Positions 13,001 to 24,500 are shown, numbered from the stretch's first letter. The stretch: DNA of 64,000 nucleotides from Cardiocondyla obscurior (GCF_019399895.1 NC_091865.1:2981001-3045000), one strand, 5' to 3'. Notes: generated from the letters alone by a model not told the origin. Numbers and translations are program-made.

Positions 13001-14636
13001 GACTCACATCTGCCCGAGTGGAGAATTTATTTAGCTAATCTGATTTCGCGGCTAGTGTTTAGTAATAAAGTCGTCATTTAAAAGAAAAAAAAAGAAACAA
13101 AATCTGTCTAGTATCGGTCGTCTAGTCACTGTCCAGCGCGGACCATGTACGTGAATAGATCTAATCTAAACGTTTCTGGCCGCGTACTTGTTTACTGTTG
13201 TTGTGCCGACCTCACGCAACGCTCGCTCGACTGTCGAATTCGCCGGGCCAAAACTGGTTCTCGTCGCCTGCCGCCCGCGCGTCCTCCACCCAGCGAACTT
13301 AGAACGCGAAGACTGCCGGTCAGACGTAAACACACGCACGTACTCACACTATCGCGACGGTCAGCGGGCCCGACAGATTCGACAGTCGAGCGTTGCGTAA
13401 AGTCAACACAAACAGTAGACTAGTACGCGGCGAAAAACGTTTAGATATCTAGCTTTTCTAGCTCGTTCTTAGCTCGTAACAAGAAAGTTTTGCTAGACCA
13501 CGAGATGCACCACGAATTGGCTAGCTAATTATTAGATAACGATAAGAATTAGGTAACGAAATCAATTTCCACTCGAGTGGCGGCGGTTTTATTTTTATTT
13601 ATTTCTTTTTATCGCGACGAGCTATCGCGTCACTCGCCATTAATTCGGGAAGCAGAATCGAATTATTCAACAGCAGCTACTTTATTTCTCTATCAAAAGT
13701 CAATACGTTATTTGTTACACTGTTATACGACTGATATCTAGGACAACGAAACTGGACGTAAAAGAATCATCGTCGCGCTTTTACAACCGTGAAGTGATAC
13801 GTCTTAAAAGCGTACGAGCGCCGTGCCCTTTCGCAAGCATTATACGCGTTGGCGCGATAAAATGTATAACCGCGGAATTTATTTTACTGCCGTATAATTA
13901 GTTGCGGACTGTATCGTCAGGCAATTACGGTAATTTCACGTAAAAGCCTCAATATTTCGCGCACGAGCGCCCGGTTAACAAACGCCCCGGCGCAACGTAA
14001 TCTCCGATCGAAGGCGAGCGTGAGCGGAAGGCGCTCGAAAGGGAACTCTTTATTATTCGTAGGCCATTCGCATTGCGTGACCATTTCCGTGAACCTGCGT
14101 CGCGGCCGTCCGTCTCCTTACACGACCGATGGATTTTCGCCTGTCCGACTAATCGCCGGAAAAGAGACGCTGCTGTGAACTCGACGGATCATCGGTGCGC
14201 GTGCACGCGTATACACGCGTACAGGCTGTTTAATATTTGACGCCGGCCCCGATGGAAACGGCAATTATCGAGATAAGCGCACGCCCGCACGATATTCCCT
14301 CGGCGTCACAAAGGACTTCTTCTCCGTTTTTTTTTTTTTGTTCGATCCGGTCTCCCCGGAGAGTGACGGTTAACGCGAAGCATTGAAATTCCGAACTTAA
14401 TCATTCGCTATCGTCACTCATTTCCCCCTTACAGGTATCCGCAAAACTCGGCCGCGTTCATTCGCTCACGGTTCCCTTTTTATCGCCGCGTCGTTTTCGA
14501 GAGAGAATAATCTTAACGCGATCGAATTTTCCAAGCACTCGGGCTATTTTGTTTCTCGCGGCGTTGCGTATTAAGAATAGCGTAACATGCACCGTGATCG
14601 TAAAGATTGAGTCGGAATAAAAACAGAAATAATTAC
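10048..14636 (-). other. kn: collier intron of 4589 nt with GC-rich block and foldback
   Basis: Bounded by GTAATT (complement of 14631-14636) and TTGCAG. About 12200-14320 is clearly richer in GC and CpG than the surroundings and contains the long inverted repeat listed at 13164-13446. The frames that stay open in this block are short and occur on both strands, as expected from GC-rich sequence, so I do not call genes. It is a candidate intronic regulatory block. Confidence 0.8.
13164..13446. repeat. 283-bp foldback with arms of about 80 bp
   Basis: The left arm 13164-13249 and the reverse complement of the right arm 13367-13446 align almost end to end. Shared blocks include ATCTAAACGTTT, GCCGCGTACT, TACTGTT, ACGCAACGCTCG and ACTGTCGAAT. 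The differences are a few substitutions, a 2-bp gap and a 4-bp gap where CTCG is doubled in the left arm. A GC-rich spacer of about 117 bp separates the arms. RNA from either strand could fold into a long hairpin. No transposase, no obvious target-site duplication and no other copy was seen in the window. It could be a MITE-like foldback element or a hairpin-RNA (endo-siRNA) precursor; it sits in collier intron 2. Confidence 0.8.
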
Positions 14637-14790
14637 CTGATCTTTCTCGACGAAGCCCATGAACGACGTTCTCTCGATCTCGATCGGCTGGCCATGGCGG
14701 TCGTAAAGAGCGATCACGAAGTGGAAAAAATTGCTCTTCCTCAAATTACTCGGAGGTTGCTTCTCGAAGTGCGCCCGGCCCACGCCAACT
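14637..14790 (-). CDS. kn: collier exon opening the COE DNA-binding domain
   Basis: Reading 14790 down to 14637 gives one base completing a Thr codon, then 51 codons. The frame begins VGVGRAHFEKQPP, continues SNLRKSNFFHFVIALYD and RHGQPIEIERTSFMGF, and ends VEKDQ. This is the most recognisable stretch of the COE family (vertebrate EBF1-4, Drosophila knot): the start of the pseudo-Ig DNA-binding domain, with the LRKSNFFHF core that forms part of the DNA-contacting face. The acceptor ends GATTACAG and the donor is GTAATT (complement of 14631-14636). The exon ends in phase 0 after DQ, as expected before the short KTNNG exon. Compared with the fly protein the changes are mild (TAF to TSF, IGF to MGF). 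The open frame continues beyond the donor but is then intronic. Confidence 0.98.
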
Positions 14791-15812
14791 CTGTAATCAA
14801 TTAAAACGCTGCGTTTCAGACAATTGCTTATTAATGTTTTATATATGGTGTGAGTGATTGGGTGACTAGAAGTCGATGCAATTTACTTGGATTTAAACAC
14901 CGAGATCTTTGTTCCACACAGCGTACACCGTCCATTGTACCACTGAGCACACGATTCCATCTAGTGGGACGCCATGCAAATACGCATCGATCTCCTCATC
15001 GATCTCTCGCATATAATCGATAATTGGCGTATACTATTTAAATTACAAAATAAATACCGCGGTCGCACATAACTGCGTTACTTAATGGAATATTCTTAAA
15101 AATAAAAGATTTATAATTACGACGTTGAATAACTGATATTAATGTGAGATAAGATCCTTCATAAATTAATAGACGAAATACAAATTAAATTGTTACGCGT
15201 GGTAGAGACGATTAGTTTTACTTTTAATAAGCGCAAATAATTTTTGACTCGCGACAAAATGGTAAGAGCGATATTCTCTCTGCCGCGGAATCCAAGGAGT
15301 GTATCAGTCGAATCCTTGGGTGTAATAAGAATGCCCAAACCAGCGGAGAGGAAAGACAAACGAGGTCGACCGTGGGGAAGCGCGCAGGTGGTCTCGACGC
15401 CTTAAAATCCTATTAAGGTCTCATGTGCCGAGATTAGGCTGCTGGACTCCAATGCCATCTTTGAGTAATGGCACAGAAAGTCCCCCTTTTTGCTTCGCAT
15501 AACCCGCGTTGATCTCGAATGCGAATTGATCTTGTAAAATTCGGAATTTTCGATCACTATTTTTTTCTTTTTTTTTTTTTTTAATTTTTGTTACAATAAA
15601 ATAAATTTGATATTATTTCGAAATTTTGTATGTCTTTAATTATTTTTTGCGAGTTGCTATTAACACGTTTTTTAACAACATCAATATAAGTTATAGATTC
15701 CAACACTTGTTCGCGAATTCTATCGGAAAATTTTTATCAGTTGTAATATAAACAACTGCGACGTACCTATATAATACGCGATTTTTATATTTATCGTACT
15801 ATACGTATTTTA

Positions 15813-15838
15813 CTCGGCGGTTAAAAATCACCGCCGAG
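15813..15838. repeat. short perfect hairpin
   Basis: CTCGGCGGT (15813-15821), an 8-nt A/T-rich loop and ACCGCCGAG (15830-15838) form a perfect 9-bp stem inside collier intron 1, at the edge of a GC-rich block. It looks like a terminator but has no such meaning in an animal genome. Confidence 0.5.
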
Positions 15839-17194
15839 AAATCGCATTATCGGCGCCGGTCTGTGCGATCGTGCCGTCGCGAAACGATAAAACCATCGCA
15901 CGACTGCACAGAGCTGCGCGCACGGCCATCAGGGCGGACCCTCGGAGCGGAAAACTGAATCGACTGGACCGAAAATGAATAGCGGCAGTTTTGCAGCACA
16001 TTTGCGAAATAAATGATGGTATCGGCGGTGCGTTTGTCACGCCAGGTGGTGGGACGCCGAGCCGCCGGCAGGTAGGAAGGGGGGTTGAAGCACGGGTCGG
16101 CAAGGGGTCGGTTGCAAGGGGTTGCAGCGCGGAGTTTCGGGAACGAACAGGGGGGGACGGCGGATCGCGGCGGAGGACTGAGGGAGAACGCGTTGGGGGA
16201 GGAAGGGTAGTGATGTACTGCCCGTGTCGATAATTATCGGTGGCTGATTAACCGGTCGCCGGTTCGCGCCCCATAACTCTCGACGTCCGATTATTTTGCC
16301 CCGTTTGCCATGCACCAATTCCTATATAACGCGTAGGCACGTTCCGCCGCACCGTTATATTATCACCCAAAATTCACCGCTGCGCACCACCACGCCTTTT
16401 CGAGGATTGCGGAAAACCGCACATATACGCGCCGTATATATTGCTAATATGACAATAATGCGCGTGCGGTTATCAATGTCTGCGAGCTGATACTCCAAAT
16501 TACTTCGAAAAGGAATCAGTTTCGTAAAATTGAACAGTACTTAATTTTTAAATGGCTTCCGTGCTCTATAACTTGATTTTAAAATTCAATTAGAGATCTT
16601 CGAACTTTAAAACAAGTTTTATATAACCGCGTGAAAAAAATGTTACAATATGTAACGTGAAGATAAAAGTTTCTAATAATACAAATACAATTTTTTTTGT
16701 ATTTTAATTCTTAATCGTAAGAATAATTAAATGAAGCGATAGGTCCGAAAGAAGCAGCAAGTAAGAATTGAACGAGTGCAAAATACAAAATTGCATATTG
16801 CTAATTTTATCATTTTTATATTGGAGAGCTTAGAGAAATGATACGCACATATTTTTATTAACGTCCGTCTCGTAAACAGCCTTCTGTTTTCTAAATTGCC
16901 CGATCTTCAACGTATGAGTTATGCCTCGCAGATATGTATGCTGATATCGTCCGCTTTATGCGCTTATGTTGACGACCGTGTCGCTCATCCTACCCGACCG
17001 ACGCCGAGGTGATAATTACGGGCTCCATTCGCGTTTACTGTATTCGTGCGTGCAATTTGCCACGTGCGCGTTTTCGGTCTCGCAGATAACGCGGCTCGTT
17101 CCGGGCACCTGCGAATCATTCCGGCCCTCAACCACGGCTAATCCGCCGCGCGATCATTCTTTCACATCGGCTAAAGCGACGGTATAATTTGATT

Positions 17195-17226
17195 TGATTC
17201 CGATTGGATTCCGATCGGATCCCGAT
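17195..17226. repeat. triplicated GATTCCGAT motif
   Basis: Three adjacent 10-11-bp copies (TGATTCCGAT, TGGATTCCGAT, CGGATCCCGAT) lie in collier intron 1. It is a small tandem duplication of a CpG-containing motif; it could be a transcription-factor site array or simple slippage. Confidence 0.5.
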
Positions 17227-19460
17227 GACGGTATACCGGGGCTAAAACGTGATATGTATTCAAATTTGCGCAAATAAACATGCGAAGTGTTAGAATTCCT
17301 CGGTCCGCAATTACGCCGTTGTTGGTCGCGAGGAATAATTGTCCGCGTTGAAGGAACCGGAGGGCCGCATATCGCGCGATTACACCGCGAATGAAAAGCA
17401 CGGTTTACGGGCCTTTAACGGATAGACGAAATTACGAAGGGGAATTGCGCTTTATATCGCGTTAGGCGATTGCGACGAAACTTTTTTTTCATTCCTGCGG
17501 GGGAAAATCTGTGGTTATCGCTTTCATATCCCGTAACGGCGTGATCGACGTTTAAACGATGACGAGGCGCGATCTCCGGTGTATTTCGAGAAAGCAATGG
17601 ATTGCCGGACGTAGCTGATCGATCCTGCTTATACTTTATACACGAGATATGCGACCTATGCCATTTGCGCGCGATGCATTATGGACGAAATATATGCGGA
17701 TAATACGAAACCCACCGGCGTGGTTACGAATTCGTGGATAAAGCAATCGTAGAGAATTACAATAAATCCGCGGGTAATACGCACCGTCGGGCGTTAGTTA
17801 TTGCGAGTTACTCGAAGCGCGTTCCTGTTTGCGCTCGCGCCCAACACGATTCATAATGCGCGCGGAGATAATGAGCAATTTGTAATATATCCGAATGTAA
17901 TTTGCTACACCGGGGCGCGTTACTGCGAATGTTGCTCAATTTAACACCGTGTTTCATCGTACCTTTTGCTGCATAAAAATCTATTACTTATTAACACACT
18001 ATTATGCGTGTAACTCGCGAATGCGATATCTCGCAGGAGAATTGTGCCGGCGATAAATAATTTTCGTGTATTTTAATCGAGAATTGAATACGATATAACT
18101 ATGTTACATTAAAGCCGTATATTACTTATTACTTGATATACACATTTACCGTCATATCGCACAATTATGACAGGTGTTGTATTTAATTAATTATTTTAGG
18201 GATTACATAAAATTAATATTCTTATGGAACGCGAGCGGTATGTATTATATCGAGTGATGAAATTTATGTACGGCGTGTCTTCACCGAGATTTTATTGGAG
18301 GTATAACTACAGTCTCGAAGATCGATAGCAATTTTTGTTCTCTCTTTCCCTCGCGTTCTTTTTACTTTGTCCCTTATTCATACGAAAGGTCATTGTTTTT
18401 TGTCGCGCGACAGCCTCTTCCCTCGCGTGGCGGTGGTTTACCGCTTCATTAGATGGATAACTTTTTTAGAGGTTTTTAAAAAGCGTGAGAGTTTATGCCT
18501 GTGCTCCGCGGGAGTTTTAAAACAGTTTCGCGCATCCCTCCCGGTTGATCTCGTTCTAACGCAGTTGCGGGGTACAACTGTTCTTAGCAGTAGAAAACAG
18601 AAACTTTCCAGCTTGAGTTTCCTATGAAGGCGAAAGTTAATTGTTTAACATTTCGCGGCTCTTAAACTACTGTAAAACGATTATCCAGACTGCGGCAACA
18701 ACGGCTCAATTAAATTTGACAAGAGTCTATATTCTGAAGATTTGCGTTAATTAAACAAATATTATCAATCTCATAATAATGCGAATCGCAAGAGGTTCTT
18801 ACGTTAATAATTATATTGTATTCACACAATAATTCTCAATTTAATTCCATGTGAAAATGTGTATTTTAATTTGTAACTTTAAATAATCGTAGAATACTAT
18901 ATTATGATTTGTGTTTGATGAAATTTTTTTATCAAACAGTCGTTTTGAATTGTTTTTCAGTTTGCATTAAATTTTAGTATACTTTTAAAAGTATAAATTT
19001 AACATATATTTATTTATCGTAGAAAGATTATTTTTTGATAATTTAATAAAGAAATCAGATAAACGAAGAAAAGAGTACGGATAAAGTAAAAAGAAAGTTC
19101 GGGACGAAACGATGAGCAAAAGGTGTTAAAATTATCAATTACATTAACTCGATTCCGGTCACGGTACTTGCAGAAAGGGATTAGTTACATAGCCGCTATT
19201 AGATTAGCGAATCCGTCGGCACAACGATTTATTCTTCTCAAATCATTCTAGGCAACTGCCATCATTATTCAGGCATTATTAAAATTTCTCAAATAGTAAC
19301 AAAACAAAGCACGATTAACTGTTTAAACAAAAAATATAAAAACCCACAATAATAGCCGCTGATAAAGAATGTTCATAATTCTTTTCAATAGTTATTATTA
19401 ATATTCTCATTTGTATAAAAATTTTAATAATGCATTTTTTAAGTAAAAGATAACAATCAA

Positions 19461-19550
19461 AAATATCTTTCAACAATAAAAATTATCTTTCAACGATAAA
19501 AAATATCTTCCAACAATGAAAAATATCTTTCAACAATGAAAAAGATTTTT
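19461..19550. repeat. 20-bp tandem repeat, about 4.5 copies
   Basis: Units begin at 19461, 19481, 19501, 19521 and 19541 (partial). The unit is AAATATCTTTCAACAATAAA with one to three substitutions per copy and exactly 20-bp spacing. It lies in the AT-rich half of collier intron 1. The preceding 20 bases may be a decayed copy. Confidence 0.85.
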
Positions 19551-20259
19551 CAAAAAGTGTAAAGAGAATGCTCCAGATTTTTACCGAGAGTATCGCTAAT
19601 TTCTTGTTCCTTCAGTTAATGCAACCAATTGTTCTCTTATCAAAATTTATAATTTGTACATTTGCGTGAAGCAAATTTTCCTTTCATATTTCTATTACTA
19701 AAAATACGTACAATTTTTATATGAATTCTTAATAACACTATTTCAAAGAGATATAGCTCGCTGTGCGATCCGACGGCAAATACTCTAATACCAGCCTGTG
19801 CACATTTCCATGATTTGCATTAAAAATAAATATATTTTAATACACTTTAGTGTATCGCGCTGCTGTTATGTGTAATTACTTTTTTTTGTACAAGCAAAAA
19901 ACAGAACAATGTTGAATATAATTTAAAATGTAAATGCTATCAAAATATAGAAATCCTGACAGTGAAAATTTGTTTAAGCAATCATAGTCTTGATTTTACT
20001 AGAAGAAATAATCTAAAATAATTTTCTCTTTGATGTCTTTTTAGTCGTTTATCGTATATTAATAAAACACGACTACAAATATGTTTTCAATAAAATTGTC
20101 GCGCCAATGATATAGTTAAATAAAATAGTTATTAAAATAAAATATGTTCTTCTGTCAGTATATCAATTTCACTTATCGTAATTCCGTCGGTAGATTCTAT
20201 GTCTCAAGCTATCGTTCGCTTTGTCAAATGTGAGAGTAATAATATTTTTATGTACTTAC

Positions 20260-20526
20260 GTTCCGTTGTCGGTAAGCGTAGGCTGCGGCCAAGCACGTGG
20301 TACAGGTTCCTCCTTGAGTATCTGCCTCATATCTTGAGGCGCGAAAACCAACGGCGCCCGCGGATGATGATGGGGTGGCGGGGGTGGCGGTGCCACACTC
20401 GCGCTGTACAGCTTACGTCCCCAGTGGCCCTCGAGCTCGACGGGACTTCCGCCCCCCGTGGTGGCCCCGGTACCACCCCCTCCGAGTCCGAGCCATGGTG
20501 ACCCCCCAGCACCCACGATTGTGGAG
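20260..20526 (-). CDS. kn: collier N-terminal exon (WGRKLY and LKEEP motifs); upstream limit uncertain
   Basis: Frame read from 20526 down to 20260. It contains a Gly-rich stretch, then GHWGRKLYSASVAPPPPPPH, a His/Pro tract, and DMRQILKEEPVPRAW, ending TLTDNG plus two bases (AC) that make Thr with the next exon. Drosophila knot begins close to MEWGRKLYPSAV and also has LKEEP shortly before the DNA-binding domain, so this is the homologous N-terminus. The donor is GTAAGT (complement of 20254-20259). The frame stays open back to about 20720, where an in-frame TAA stops it. The only in-frame ATG (complement of 20328-20330) lies after WGRKLY, so translation must start in an upstream exon. The start given here uses the best acceptor, a pyrimidine-rich TCTCCTGCCCAG. 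A coding start further upstream, up to about 20717, remains possible. Confidence 0.82.
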
Positions 20527-21448
20527 CTGGGCAGGAGACTGCTCCACTCGTCGGACCGCGTGGTGAGGCCGTACGGACTCTCTTGGGGCAACAGGCTTCC
20601 TCTTTCGCGTTGCCAATCTTTGCAGAAACCCTCGTCGCCTCGTCGATCACCCCTTCGCGTCTCCGCGGGAGACTCCGCCGGTTGTCTCTCCGTCAGAGCG
20701 GGTACGCTCGGTGCCACGTTTTTTTAAGAGAGTTCATAAATCATTATCACTGGAACGTTAGCGGCCGGCAGCCCGTGGCGGTGCATGAACGTCCGCTCAC
20801 CACTGACGGTGTCGCGTCTTTCCGGGTTGCACCGTCAAGCCGGGCGCACCGACCGCGTGCCGGTGCACATGCGTCCGAACGTGCGTGCCACGAGTTCGCG
20901 ATACGACCGCGCACTAAGGGCCACGTTGCTGCCTCACTATCCACTGTTCTCACTTGTCCGCGCAGAATCCTGTCCCTTGTTCTTTCCTGGATTGCGCGTC
21001 ACGGATCTTTATTCACTGATGCATCATTTTCTATGCAACGCGTTGTATGTATGTAGACCTTGCGAGGGATATCATCGGCCGCCCTTTCAACACTTTCCCA
21101 AAAATGATCTTCTTTGGAATTGCTTGATGTACCAGGTGAAGATGTCCAAGATACAAAAGTGTGTAGCAGTGATGGTAATCAGAGCACTTGTCGGTAGCAC
21201 CCTGATGCGTATTATCGTCGCCGCCAAAATGTTGCAAACGTGTCTCGTGACCAGCGGAGAGGTCCTTCGAGGTCCCTAGTCGCACGTTGCTTCCCGTTAC
21301 GGTGCCGCTTGTCGAATGTGTCAGGGCCGGCACTAGCGGCGTGCCAGCAGGTCCCAGTGGGGTCGGGTCTGGAGAATCCTGGTGGGCGCGGCTACGAGTG
21401 ATATCGCGCATCGACCAGCCCGTCTAGAAGGTCTTGCCCAGTTCTCAC
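20527..21448 (-). other. GC-rich block between the two 5' collier segments (intron or 5' UTR)
   Basis: This 922-nt stretch is unusually rich in GC and CpG for the window and has long open frames. The collier frame itself stays open back to about 20720. An ATG at 21411 opens 126 codons on the minus strand (beginning MRDITRSRAHQDSPDPTPL), stopping at 21031, with an in-frame TAG just upstream. A 164-codon frame runs on plus at 20785-21279. None resembles a known protein. It may be intron, 5' untranslated leader, or extra N-terminal coding sequence of collier; the sequence alone does not decide. Confidence 0.4.
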
Positions 21449-21516
21449 CATGCACCAATCCACTGCGACTTGTACAGCCAATGGATGAAGCTATCCGTAC
21501 CCATATCGACGCCCAT
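21449..21516 (-). CDS. kn: candidate first coding exon of collier
   Basis: Exon 20260-20526 has no usable start codon, so I looked upstream on the same strand. ATG at 21516 opens 22 codons beginning MGVDMGTDSFIHWLYKSQ and leaves two bases (TG) at a good donor, GTGAGA (complement of 21443-21448). Joining TG to the C that follows the acceptor at 20527 gives Cys and the known frame, with an intron of about 0.92 kb. The phase match is a one-in-three coincidence and I recognise no homology in the peptide. The frame is also open about 20 codons upstream of this ATG, so the exon may start earlier. A different or additional 5' exon is possible. Confidence 0.35.
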
Positions 21517-24500
21517 CAGGGACACCAAGGACTGTGGCGCCCTAGCGGCAACATCAAGAGACTATCATTCCGGCGTAAGCCGTTCACGAATAAGGTCCAT
21601 ACTGTGATGCTCCTGTTCTTTAGATAAAAATGAGAAAAAAGAACATTTTTTAATTAATGCAAGACTTAAATTTTCGGTTTTCTAAAGAATATCTTTCAAA
21701 ATTCTATAATTTCTTTGATGTAACATTTATTTTTATTTTATTCTTGTAAAAAAATATTGTCGGTACGTTGAAATTTACTTCAACAGTTTAATAAAACAGT
21801 ATTTCTTTATATTTACCTGTTAAGTATTTGGTACAGTTCTATGTTAGGGTAAATCTGTAATTTTCACATCCATTAAGCCTTTTTTATTAGGCACAGTAGG
21901 GTCTCTTCATCGCTTCTATCATCTGCTAATCTAAAACTGATTAAAATACAAATTAAATTGAATATGATTTGATCAAATCGTTTTACGTATATATGTTGTT
22001 TTATTTTTATTTTATTTTAAAAATTAATTAAAACTAACATGGAATTACAAGATTTGTCTTACATAAATGATAAGAGCGTCAAGCGTTACTAGATAATCGA
22101 GTATATAAATCTTAGCTCGAGTGGCAGTTGGGTCGAAAAAGTAATTATAGAATTTGTTTGAATAAATTTATGTGATGGAGGGAATAAAGGCAATCGTGAA
22201 GTTAGAAGGGAAAGAAGAAAGAAGAGACAGTGTTTCACAATCTTCTCACCGGTATAATCAGCAAAGAAAATCTATTCTTTTCGTGATTTTGAACAATTTA
22301 CGTTAGAGAGCCACTGCTTCGAGGGTATGGGGCCTATCAAGTGGAGATAATGTGTTCTGTGCCGGGTAATTTGGCTCTTCTCCCTTCTTTCAACTTCAAC
22401 CGTCTTGAATTTACTTCTTTGACTGTTTTGCATTTGCAACCGTTTGCCGAATATTCTGTTGTTGCTAAATGTCATGCTTTTAACTTAACTTAATCGTAAC
22501 CAATTTAATAATTTAAATCGCACGCTATATAATATTAAAAAAAAACATTTATATTTATTTCATTAAAAAAATGTGGGTATTTAAAATAAATTATTTAAAA
22601 CCTGTTTGTTAGCTATGTGCTAATTACAATTAAATTTAGCAGTGAGTAATTGTTGAAACTACTTACGTTCATTTATCGTATATGAAGCGTCAAGGGTTGC
22701 CGATTAATGTTTATCACATCGCAAGATAATGAAGCTTAATGAGGGTCTGCAGGCATCATTACGAAACACTCGACATGCGCGCGTGCCAAACCGGTTTCAA
22801 TCTCCTTTTTTCTGAAGCTCGTCTTCTCTTTCAGTGTCGTGATTCATGAGATCCCTCTCAGCTGCCCAACGGCCTGTAACATTGCCACCTTATGGCAATG
22901 ACGCGGCTCCAAGAGTATGGGAGGCTATTTAGAAATGGAGGTGCTACTTTTTGCTGCGCTATGCTTCGATCTGAAAAAAAGATTTGTATTAGTTTAAAAA
23001 GACAAGACATTTTATCAAAGAAAAACGTTAAAATTAAATCGACTTTAATTTTATATGTCAAATATTAATTTAAAATTATTGATTTATTAATACTTTTAAT
23101 AAGTATTATGTAAAGAAACTCCTTGGATATTTCAGTAATCTAATATCAAGTGGTGTCGACGTATCTAAATGTCCCAATGATGTCAAATGAACATCACCGC
23201 ACCGACCAAATCCAATTACGAATTGGGAGGGTTGTGTGACTCAGTATTACTACGGTTTGCGTAGGTATATTCTGTACTAGCCAGTTTACCTTTTAAGCCT
23301 ATTATTTGACTATGATAATATTTTTATTCTGGTTTTCCTGTTTATTCTATGGAAGTCGTCCCTATGTCACCTTAAGGGATCGCGCCTGCGGCTAAAACTG
23401 TCAATTTAGTTATCTAACTTGATAGCCTTGATATAAATAATTGAGGAGACCTTCACTTGATGTATTAAAGTGTATCAAAAAAAGTATTTAAAAAATATAG
23501 ATTTCTAAAAAAAATATTGCGTAAAAAGAGAATTAAAATAAAAAATTAAAAACGTTTATAAACGTATAAGTACAAAACAATACGATGTAACAATATAATA
23601 AATTATTTTTAAATATAAAAAAAAAATATATTACCTAATAATTGATTTTTTATTAGTTTCATATTCATAATTATTTTTCTTTAAATAATTAACAAAATAT
23701 TTCTTCTATAAAATAAAAATAATAATAAATGTATCAAGGTTTCTTTCAAGATAATATTAATATTAAAAAAAAATCTTTACTGTTTAATGTTCCGCGACGT
23801 AAACGTGTATTTCCTACGTTGTTAAGCGTTGTCAGGTAAAAACAGCGACAATATAACTTTTGCGTGCCCGACATGGGTCGATGATTCTGCAAAATCTAAA
23901 ATAGACGGGCGTGTTACCGTAGCGAACCGCACTTGCCCTACGGTAATAGTATCTGTGCACCCTACGGCCGGTGAAGTATCAAGGTACTACTAGTATGCAG
24001 TGGTACATAGTAAAAAGGGTCCTGCCGAAGAGACCTCGACATATGTGACGTTCATATGGGGTGGCATCCCTTAGGCTCGCGAATTCGGAACATGTGTGCG
24101 GGGTAGATGTGTCTAGAATTCTATGATAAAGTATGTTTGCACTTGCACTTGCGATTCGTGAAGTGGTCTTCTGATTATTTTCGTTTGTGCTAAATCGAGA
24201 CGTCCCCACCTGTCAATCGCGCGGACTACAAGTATTCGTCTAAAAGAAAGATCGTACTTGATTGACAAACGAGAGGAGATGCGACGTAGTATCTTTTTTA
24301 TTTTTTTTTGTTTCTTTTAAGAGGGTGGTCACTGTAACATAATACTTTAACATTTAAAATAATTATTTTGTTATTTAATTTAGTTGGTTTAAATAAGAAC
24401 AGCATTTTGATTAGTAATCTTGAAGAAGATCTAAGTTATGGTAAGAGAAAGAGAGAGACGTCGTCTCTCGGGATTCACGCATTTCACAAAAAGATGACGT

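Larger units (their letters stand above)
14791..20259 (-). other. kn: collier intron of 5469 nt
   Basis: Bounded by GTAAGT (complement of 20254-20259) and GATTACAG. It holds GC/CpG-rich sections at about 15810-16480 and 16900-18060, a short perfect hairpin at 15813-15838, a GATTCCGAT-type triplication at 17195-17226, and a very AT-rich half from 18640 to 20160 with a 20-bp tandem repeat. A frame reading ATNNGVIADRG near 17309-17341 (minus) superficially resembles the KTNNGI exon but has no further similarity. Confidence 0.8.
1..21516 (-). other. kn: 5' part of collier/knot (COE/EBF) transcription factor gene
   Basis: Gene span as far as it can be traced. Four exons on the minus strand, at 20260-20526, 14637-14790, 9984-10047 and 6215-6270, join in phase and reproduce the N-terminus and first third of the COE DNA-binding domain. 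The family is a nuclear DNA-binding transcription factor; in Drosophila, knot/collier acts in head, wing, muscle, neuron and blood-cell specification. The rest of the DNA-binding domain (including the CCC-H zinc knuckle), the IPT/TIG domain and the helix-loop-helix dimerisation domain are not in the window and must lie beyond position 1. I read the minus strand of 1-6200 for the next expected exon (peptide like IYEGQDKNPEMCR) and found nothing. The 5' end is provisional. Confidence 0.9.

Noticed and set aside
17309..17341. TNNGV peptide on minus strand resembling the KTNNGI collier exon
   Set aside because: Only four residues match; the following residues and splice sites do not fit, and the true exon is at 9984-10047.
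20413..20616. ATG at 20499 with a CACC context (MARTRRGWYRG...) inside the collier N-terminal exon
   Set aside because: It is in a different register from the conserved WGRKLY/LKEEP frame and stops without reaching the DNA-binding domain frame.
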